Shown piece by piece: positions 57,494-64,000 of a stretch of DNA of 64,000 nucleotides. The first letter of the stretch is position 1, and each line of letters begins with the position of its first letter. Origin of the DNA: Astragalus membranaceus (Eukaryota; Streptophyta; Magnoliopsida; Fabales; Fabaceae). Position numbers and translations under genes: made by a program. Location of the stretch: contig CM076849.1 in assembly GCA_039519185.1 (NCBI GenBank), forward strand, positions 69,930,784 through 69,994,783, in the 5' to 3' direction. The notes beneath the pieces are model-generated. The model did not search any database, was not told the origin of the DNA, and worked only from the letters and a program-made list of their open reading frames with translations.

Positions 57494-57501
57494 TATTTAT
57501 A
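57494..57501 (-). promoter_or_regulatory. TATA box upstream of antisense ORF in element E
   Basis: The minus strand reads CGTATAAATACGT, 158 bp upstream of the ATG at 57336. ACGTGG/CCACGT cores lie further upstream (about 57559 and 57581). The position suggests a dedicated promoter for the antisense gene, inside the element but outside its LTR. Confidence 0.5.
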
Positions 57502-57732
57502 CGTTAGAGGTGCAACGGTTGCACAGTTACGACGCTTCGCACGTTTGAGGTTCTGAAAAGACGTGGTCTACCAACCAAATGACGTGGCCCAATGAAACGG
57601 TTCGCTTTATCTGCGTAAGGTCATGATTATTTTTGCCTATTACCATTTAATGCAAAGTTGTTGGAGGTGACGTTTCGAAATCTTCAAAAATATTCTTTTT
57701 CTTCCTTAACACTTGTGCTGTCGAAAAAGATA

Positions 57733-57750
57733 TTTTTGGGGGGGGCAATT
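57733..57750 (+). other. Polypurine tract of element E
   Basis: TTTTTGGGGGGGGCAATT ends directly before the 3' LTR. The TR-GAG element has a similar G tract with CAA. Confidence 0.7.
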
Positions 57751-58477
57751 TGTTAGCCTAGAATTTCGACAAGGCTTTTGAGTGGTTAGTTAATAGAGTT
57801 TGATTTTTCATTAAAGATCATTCATAATGCCTTCAGAAAGAATAAGTGACATTTAAGTCATCTCAGCATGTTTTCGACAGAAGAAGTCTTCACCAATTCG
57901 ACAGGGAAAAGTTTTCGACAAGACAGTATATTCAGGACTTCGTGAAGCAGTTATTGGCAAACAGTTGTGTCGAATTTCAAGACTACGGTTAATACAACGT
58001 GGGCAGTATGTGGCATCGAACGTGGCACGAAGTCTATCACTGGTTAATAAGACGTAGCCACGTGTCCATAGCAGTTTACATTTCAGTCATTATTTTCTGT
58101 ATAAATAGTGGTTTTTACGTAGAAATCAAAGGTGGCAAATTATTATACCAAACACACAGTTCTGAAACTCTAACTTCCAAGTCACAGCGAAAACAGAGTA
58201 AAAGAATTCTCGTACAACGTATGTGAATTTGTGCACCATTCTATTTACATTTAATGCAATTTATTGCTTTCAATACAAGTCATTTTACATTTCTGCGTTC
58301 CATTTTATCATTTCTTTTGCTTTGATTTCCATTTTCATGGTGAATTGTCTCCCTTTTTAAAATATATTTGTTGACAAATTGCGGTGTTTAAAGGCAATTG
58401 CTTTGGAGATTTCTGGTTTAATCTCACAAACATTTCTAATAAAACCAGTGATTGTTTGCTAAAAACACCAGCAAACA
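57751..58477 (+). repeat. 3' LTR of element E
   Basis: 727 bp, essentially identical to 50284-51010. ORFs in it are duplicates of those in the 5' LTR and are not genes. Confidence 0.94.
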
Positions 58478-58685
58478 ATACGTCCCTAGAAACGAGAATC
58501 AAGAGGCAAACGAGTTGGCCCAACAGGCTTTAGAGTATAAGCAGAAAATAACTGAGATACTACATCAAGATGTCATGGTACCGGCTGAGGATGATTCCGC
58601 CGATGCCTGGATCAGAGTGTTGTCAGAATACCTTCGTAACCTGACGGCTGACGCTGACTTTCCGGCCAAGCAGAGGGCCCTCAAA

Positions 58686-59882
58686 TACATCATGATAGGG
58701 AACGAGATTTACAAGAGAAGCTCCAATCGGGTATTGTTACAGTGCCTCAATAGGAAGGATGCTTATATGCTGATGGTTCAAGTACACGCGGGGATATGTG
58801 GTGCCCACAGGTCTGGCCCCATCATGAAGTGGCTTATATATAGACACAGATACTATTGGCCGACGATCACAGCCAACTATTTCCAATTTGCAAGGGGTTG
58901 CAAAGCTTGCCAGTTGCATGGGCCAATCCAAAGAGTACCTGCGGACGAGCTCCACCCCATTGTTAAACCTTGGCCGTTCAGAGGGTGGGCCATGGACCTA
59001 ATCGGCAAGATATACCCTCCGAGCTCGAAGGGCCATAACTTTATTATTGTAGCTACTGATTACTTCACTAAAGGGGTGGAAGCCGTACCCCTGGTGAGTG
59101 TTAATTAGACTACAGTGATCAAACTCATAGAGAACCAAATCATATATAGGTTTGGGATCTCCGAGACCATCACGGCCGATCAAGGCACAATGTTCACAGG
59201 AGAACAAGTGGTGGCCTTTACCCAAGAGTATCACATTAAGTTGAGACACTCGTCTCCTTATTATGCCCAGGCTAACGGACAAGCCGAGGCTACCAATAAA
59301 ATCATCATCGAGCTCATCAAGAAAAACATAGAGGAGAAGCCTTGAGGGTGGCATGAAACCCTCAACGAGGTCCTATGGGCCATGAGGAATTCCAAGTCTA
59401 CAGCCACTGGGGAAACTCCCTATCGTTTGGTTTATGGTTAGGATGTTGTACTACCACTTGACATTAGTATGGCATCATTAAGAGTGGCCAGGCAGCACTC
59501 TCTTTGTATGGATGAGTACCAACAAGCCATGCTGATGGAGTTGGACTCGGTTGATGATGAAAGACTGGATACCCTCAGCAGGATAGAGATAAATAAAGCC
59601 AAAACGGCTCGCGCCTATAAAAACCATGTCAAGCCAAAAAAGTTTGTTAAAGGTGACGTTGTTTGGAAAGCTGTTCTGCCACTAGGGAAGAAAGACCCCA
59701 AGTTTGGCAAATGGTCCCCGAATTGGAATGGGCCCTATATCATAAGCGAAGTATTCAACGGACGAGTGTACCGTCTTATTACGTTAGACGGAGAAGAGTT
59801 CGAAACAAAAGCCAACGGTAAATATCTTAAAGCATATTATCCTACTCTATGGGAAAGTATGCAAGGAAAAGAAGATTGGTAG
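58686..59882 (+). pseudogene. Integrase of element A with three stops
   Basis: One reading frame from RNase H to TAG at 59880-59882, interrupted by TAG 59106-59108, TGA 59343-59345 and TAG 59439-59441. The zinc-binding H-H-C-C domain (VHAGICGAHRSG, ARGCKACQLHG) is followed by the core with the acidic triad: WAMDLIGKIYP, TADQGTMFTGEQVV and YYAQANGQAEATNKIIIELI. The GPY-type C-terminal region follows (FVKGDVVWKAVLP, KFGKWSPNWNGPYIISEVF). The length fits a full Tat-type integrase. It is the only integrase core in the window. No chromodomain is present. Confidence 0.9.
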
Positions 59883-60901
59883 ATGGAACTGAGCATTGTC
59901 AGGGTGGCATGCCACACACCGGCGGCCTAGTGAAAACCAAATGATTGTCAAAGGAGAACACTTACCTCGCTACTGTCGAATTCTCCCCCTCCACCAATTC
60001 GGGTTCCTCTGGGTTTGGCAACGTGTCGACGGAAGAAGGAACGACCGGCCCCAAAGCAGCTACCATCGAGGAGTTAGCTATTGGAGGGGTAGTAGAAGGA
60101 CCTACCAGAATACAATACATCCTTCCCTAAGAGGAAACCGCGGTTTGAATGTCGTTTTGGCCACGCCCCAGGTCAAAGACAAAGACCCCTTTTTGAGATT
60201 CCAATTGCTTAATACGCTGGTCCAAGGGTGTGCTCCGGAGATATAACTGGCTCTGTTCTTGAACCATACCGTAAAGCTTGCGCACTGCCTCTTCTTGCTG
60301 AGGCCGTAGGGTTTCCAGCTCTTGGCGTAGTTCAGCTAGGGTGGTCTTAATCTCCTTGATGCGACGTCTGGTGGCCTCTTCTTCGGTAAGGGCTAGCTTT
60401 CTCTCTGCCTCCTTTTCGCTATAAGACGTAAGGTCCATCTACTTCTCGGACTGGAGAGTGTTCAGGTGGTCTAGTGCTTACTGGGCTTTGTCTTGGGCAA
60501 TCTTGGCCGTGGAATAACACTGGGAAATTTCTGGGAGCTGATAGGCTACTTGTTTTAGAGCACTTCTTTGCTGCTCCAAAAAATCCTCAGAATAGGCCAA
60601 TCTGAAAGCTAAGGACCTTAACTCCGGGAGCTAGGTAGGATCTGTAACTATGCCTCCCTGGAGAGCTGCCTCCAGCTTCCTCAGATCTTTTGCTGAAGGT
60701 GGAACTATTTGTGACAGATCCTGAGAGGCGAAGTACCGAGCCACCTCTGCCTCGGTCACCTAATTCAGACTCGTTTGAGGAGGGGGGACTGGAGACGAAC
60801 TGGTTGGTATTTGAGGAGGGGGTAGTTGAAGATGAACTTGTTGGTAACTGAGGAATGGGAACAGGAGCAGAAAATTCATTGATGACTGCAGGGATGGACA
60901 C

Positions 60902-60974
60902 CTGTCATGACGGACAAAAGGTAAGAAGAACGAAGCGTAAAACAGAAAAGAGAAACACAAAGGGGGAGTCATAC
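60902..60974 (-). other. Intron 2 of A antisense gene
   Basis: On the minus strand a GTATGA donor at 60974 and a CATGACAG acceptor ending at 60902, 73 bp. It is homologous to 33273-33341 in element B. Confidence 0.7.
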
Positions 60975-61128
60975 CTTCGGTCTCTTGGATGGACGAGGAG
61001 TTACTTCTGCTGCCACAATAGTGTCCTTGGCCGTTGGTGACAAGGGGTTTTAGGTGGAGTCTTTCTGGGTGGCCTGCGAAAGATAATGGGACCTTCTTCT
61101 TCGTTATCATCATGATGATTTGAAGATT

Positions 61129-61207
61129 CTGCAACTGTAACATGAGTAAGATGAGGAAGAAGACAAGCATATAAAATAAAGATCACATGTGCTGAAAAAA
61201 GACTCAC
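61129..61207 (-). other. Intron 1 of A antisense gene
   Basis: On the minus strand a GTGAGT donor at 61207 and a TTGCAG acceptor ending at 61129, 79 bp. It is homologous to 33040-33117 in element B. Confidence 0.7.
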
Positions 61208-61499
61208 CGGTGGCTGGATGAGACCGAGTGGGTGGACGCCGAGCAAGAACAGTGGATCCAGGTGTCTTCTTGATTGCAGTAGGGGTCATGCCGATACTAG
61301 CAAATGCTGCAGAGTGTGGTGGAGATGTGTAGGGACGACCGAGGTACTGGGTCAAATATTCACCAAGCGCCCGAGGAAAGACCAGGTCCTTGACACCAAG
61401 CCACCAATTGGTGAAGGCACTGGTTTCCCCTGGGCAAACCTCGTAATGTGCCCACACACTTTCAGTGACTTTGTAAAAATTGTTGGTCACAATCTTGCA

Positions 61500-62939
61500 T
61501 GTGGATACCTTGTATTGCAGGTAAACTAATATTGCAGAATATGTTTTGATGATGAAAAAGACAAAGGTAAAGTTGATGGCCAAAGTTAATAAAAGTGACT
61601 AAACATTAAAGTCATCCAAGACAAACAAGCTCGAGAATTGAAGATTCAAGTTTAAGGGTAGTACTTAAATATAAGGGTAGTCCTTAAATATAAGGGTAGT
61701 CCTTAGGGTTTGGGTGTGTCTTAGGAAAAAGTGTAAGCTCTTTCAAAGGTCAGCTCGTATCTCAAAGTCTCACACACTCACAAGTTTTTCAAAGATGCAT
61801 GCATACTTACGTAAACATACCTATCATCTTTAAAACATAAAAATCGATTTTATCTTGCATATACATTCATCAAAATCGATTTTCAGGCCAATCAGAAAAG
61901 GAAGAATCGATTTTCACTTCATGTATTTTCAGCGCATAAATCGATTCCTGAGCCAAACTTTTTTAAAAGGAAGAATCGATTCCCACTCTTTTGCACTTAA
62001 CTGAGAATCGATTCCTACATGTCTCAGGCAAGCTGAGAATTGATTCATACAAGTTTTCACTAAGTACAGAATCGATTCCTAACCCTCCATGGTTCTCAAG
62101 AATCGATTGTCCCTAATTTCAAACAAATCAAAATCGATTCCTCACTTAAATGAATCGGTTTCTAGATGAAATGCTTTCAACAAAGAATCGATTCCTACAC
62201 TATTTTCAACGTAAACTTGATTTTCTCATAGCCTATAAATAGGCACTGCATTATGTTCATTTTCACACAACCCATTTCACGAATCAGAGAACTTTTGAGA
62301 AAAACTCTTCACGCTTTTACTTTTGCTCGTCACACACCGTTGGTCCGTCTGAGCTGATCTGTTTCTAAGAGTTAGTGGGGGTTGTATTCTTCAAGTTGTA
62401 ATATCTGCCTTTATTAGAGGTATTTCTGTCTTTACATTTGTTATTATTTAATTGTTTGTGATTTGTACTAGGGAGTGAGGTATCTCTCTAGGGTAGCTGT
62501 TTGTACTAGGAAGTGGGGTATCTTTCTGGGGCAGCTGATTGTAACAGGGGTGGGGTATCTCTTGTTATTGTTATATTAGATTTGAGGGCTCTCCATAGGT
62601 GGGGTATCCTAGGAGGAGAGTGCCTGAGTCTGTAAAGGTTTTCCAAGGCACCTGTAAGCCTTGTTGTTTTGGTTAGTGGAAAATCTCACAAGGGTGTGAG
62701 GACTGGACGTAGGTCACTAGGAGGTGACCGAACCAGGATAAATCTCTGCGTGCTTTCCTGCTTTCCTGCTTTACTGTTATACCGTTTTACTGTTTTATAT
62801 TCTAATTCCTTCGCTTCCACTTAACCTGCGCGAAAATTAATCTAAGTCATTGAAAAGGGGAAAAACGTTTTCGAAAGATCTGAAAAGTTTTTAAATCTCA
62901 ATTCACCCCCCCTCTTGAGACTGAAGCCACTTGGTAACG
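61500..62939 (+). mobile_element. Solo LTR 2 with AATCGATT array
   Basis: TGTGGATACC...TTGGTAACG, 1440 bp, flanked by TTGCA (61495-61499 and 62940-62944). It is the same family as solo LTR 1 (29586-31001), clearly diverged. The terminal CA has become CG. Ten ATCGAT motifs lie between about 61850 and 62200, followed by a TATA box at 62234-62241. It splits the mobile-domain coding region of element A's antisense gene. Confidence 0.85.
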
Positions 62940-63964
62940 TTGCACACATCACCATCTGTCAAGCCTTCACGACGACGGGGACCACTCATAGCCTTGTAAG
63001 GCACATGTTATGGGATAGTAAAATTCTGCTACGTAGGAAGTAGGGGGCCCTTGCATAGACAGTTTTGCTAATCATTAGAGCAACAAAGGGTTGGAGTTCT
63101 TGGACAATCCCTGCGGAAGTGGTGCCACAGAAAAACTTGCAGAAGAAGTACACGAGGAAAGCTTTATGTTCTGTTTCACTGATGTCCGCCTCAGTTCTTG
63201 AGTTCTTGACAGGAAACTTGGAATAAACGCCTCCGGAGTGAATATGGTTGAAGTTAACCTTCTTGGGCAGCCGGGCAGGGTGAACATCGGCGCCAATAGA
63301 AGACAAACCTGTTATGGCAGGCATGTCAAGAACTGTAGGGGTCACTATACCCCATGGGAAGATAAAAGCGTTAAAGTCGAAAGACCAGGAACCCAAAAGG
63401 GGTAACAGGACATCAAAGTTGTGAGGGATGGCAAAGGTAGATAGAGCAATCATGTCACGCAAGCCCCCAAGCTCTCCATGTATCTTTCTTGGAAGAATGG
63501 ATTCTGTCAAACCAGGCTCGATAGTCATTAGTAGGTTTAGCCCAACCTCTGGTTTCTGATATTTTGGCATCAATGGTGAACCAATCTTGAGTGACTGGAA
63601 GACCTAGTTGCGGATAAGATTTAAAAATCCGTTGGAAGGCGTTAAAGCCCTGACAAACCTCAGAATTTGAAGAAATAATGGCAGAAAACGGTTATGGTCA
63701 AAGGAAAGAAGTTTTGTTCGCAAGAAGATAAAAATGGCGAGACTCTAAAGAGTTTTGGAATGCAAGCAACCGTGTACAATAGTTATAAAGCCTAGTTATA
63801 GCTATGGGGAGTTGGTTTGCGAACCATTGGGAACCGTTTTAGCCGTCTTATCGGTTTTTGGAGCACCAATTGTCACATAAAGGCAGGAAGCCGCTGCAAC
63901 TGTCACATCAGGTCATATCAAGGGTTTTTGTCCCATCAGTCACGTCCCCACGGTCGTGCGATAA

Positions 63965-64000
63965 CACAAAAAGGGGGAAATTGTTAACACCCAAAAATAA
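63965..64000 (+). repeat. Polypurine tract and first 19 bases of 3' LTR of element A
   Basis: AAAAAGGGGGAAAT is followed at 63982 by TGTTAACACCCAAAAATAA, identical to the start of the 5' LTR at 34646. The rest lies outside the window. Confidence 0.88.

Larger units (their letters stand above)
50284..58477 (+). mobile_element. Tat-lineage element E, young, without integrase
   Basis: Two 727-bp LTRs (50284-51010 and 57751-58477) show one difference by eye (50997-50999 region, T versus C). TSD ATACG lies at 50279-50283 and 58478-58482. It encodes an open gag-protease, an RT/RNase H frame with one frameshift, and an antisense plant-mobile-domain gene. RNase H breaks off at 56640 and joins directly to the end of the antisense domain, so integrase is absent. 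PBS and domain order are shared with element A. Confidence 0.94.
49975..58700 (+). pseudogene. RNase H of element A, split by element E
   Basis: Part 1 (49975-50283) has a decayed FDVSSTQTGVGIGVVISSPS start with D-to-stop type damage, and KEDSQ, a stop, VIKQITEEYKC. Part 2 (58478-58700) has TRNENQEANELAQQALEYKQ, WIRVLSEYLRNL and KQRALKY. Joining them across element E gives the same order as in element B's RNase H. Stops at about 49972, 50090 and 50169 make it inactive. Confidence 0.78.
60127..63720 (-). pseudogene. Antisense plant-mobile-domain gene of element A, split by solo LTR 2
   Basis: On the minus strand the first part (about 63620-62945) reads YPQLGLPVTQDWFTIDAK, FDVLLPLLGSWSFDFNAF, VTPTVLDMPAITGLSSIGA and FFCKFFCGTTSAGIVQEL, with a frameshift near 63480. 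After solo LTR 2 (61500-62939) come MWAHYEVCPGETSAF-like residues, an intron (61207-61129), an acidic exon (DDNEEEGPIIFRRPPRK), a second intron (60974-60902), a Pro/Ser exon and a coiled coil (SYSEKEAERKLALTEEEATR). The stop is near 60127. Intron positions agree with element B. The gene starts close to the 3' LTR and ends shortly after the integrase, tail to tail with pol. Confidence 0.8.
34646..64000 (+). mobile_element. Tat-lineage element A (with antisense gene), 3' LTR cut by window end
   Basis: The 5' LTR is 34646-35521; the same start (TGTTAACACCCAAAAATAA) reappears at 63982 after a purine tract AAAAAGGGGGAAAT, so the window ends just inside the 3' LTR. Internal order: PBS, gag, protease, RT, RNase H, integrase, then a gene on the opposite strand. 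All genes carry stops or frameshifts. Four later insertions interrupt it (38519, 40729, 50284, 61500); removing them restores continuous homology each time. It inserted into the RNase H of element B. Confidence 0.88.

Overview
This window is plant nuclear DNA, almost certainly from a eudicot. There is no prokaryotic gene organisation. It holds Ty3/gypsy elements of Athila, Tat and chromovirus type, a LINE, a CACTA end and gene fragments with GT-AG introns. I cannot name the species. No rRNA, tRNA or CRISPR array was seen, and no complete host gene.

Layout. (1) 1-5240: AT-rich DNA with minus-strand exons of a plant AIR carboxylase (PUR6/ADE2-like) and of a receptor-like kinase, ending in a CACTA terminus with subterminal CCGACGAA-type repeats. 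It looks like a gene-capturing CACTA whose other end is not seen. (2) 5760-8674: a complete 2.9-kb gag-only LTR element (TR-GAG type) with TSD CATTT. (3) 9246-10312: a minus-strand poly(A) retroposon. (4) 10612-23983: an internally deleted LINE with a perfect 17-bp TSD. It is split by a solo LTR (10729-11466) and by a Tat/Ogre-like solo LTR (12133-23647), which is itself split by a non-autonomous Athila element (13744-22337). (5) 24251-about 31480: a right-truncated Tat-like element C without RT, RNase H or integrase, carrying an antisense gene that is interrupted by solo LTR 1 (29586-31001). (6) about 31480-34645: remains of an inverted Tat element B. (7) 34646-63982 and onward: Tat element A, inserted into the RNase H of B. 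A has gag, protease, RT, RNase H, integrase and an antisense plant-mobile-domain gene, all decayed. It is interrupted by a minus solo LTR (38519-39932), an 8.1-kb chromovirus derivative D (40729-48840), an 8.2-kb Tat element E (50284-58477) and solo LTR 2 (61500-62939). The window ends 19 bases into A's 3' LTR.

Most insertions were confirmed by 5-bp TSDs and by rejoining of the interrupted reading frame, so the order of events can be read. E and D are the youngest by LTR divergence (about one mismatch in 727 bp and about five in 2600 bp by eye), followed by the TR-GAG element. A, B and C are old and broken.

The most interesting theme is the extra gene on the opposite strand between the pol region and the 3' LTR in A, B, C and E. 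It encodes plant mobile domain or gypsy-type transposon domains followed by a coiled coil. In A, B and C it carries GT-AG introns readable only on the antisense strand, and in E it has a TATA box upstream of its start. Integrase is missing from B, C, E and the TR-GAG element, and its catalytic part from D. Several unrelated LTR families also carry arrays of short CpG-centred motifs.
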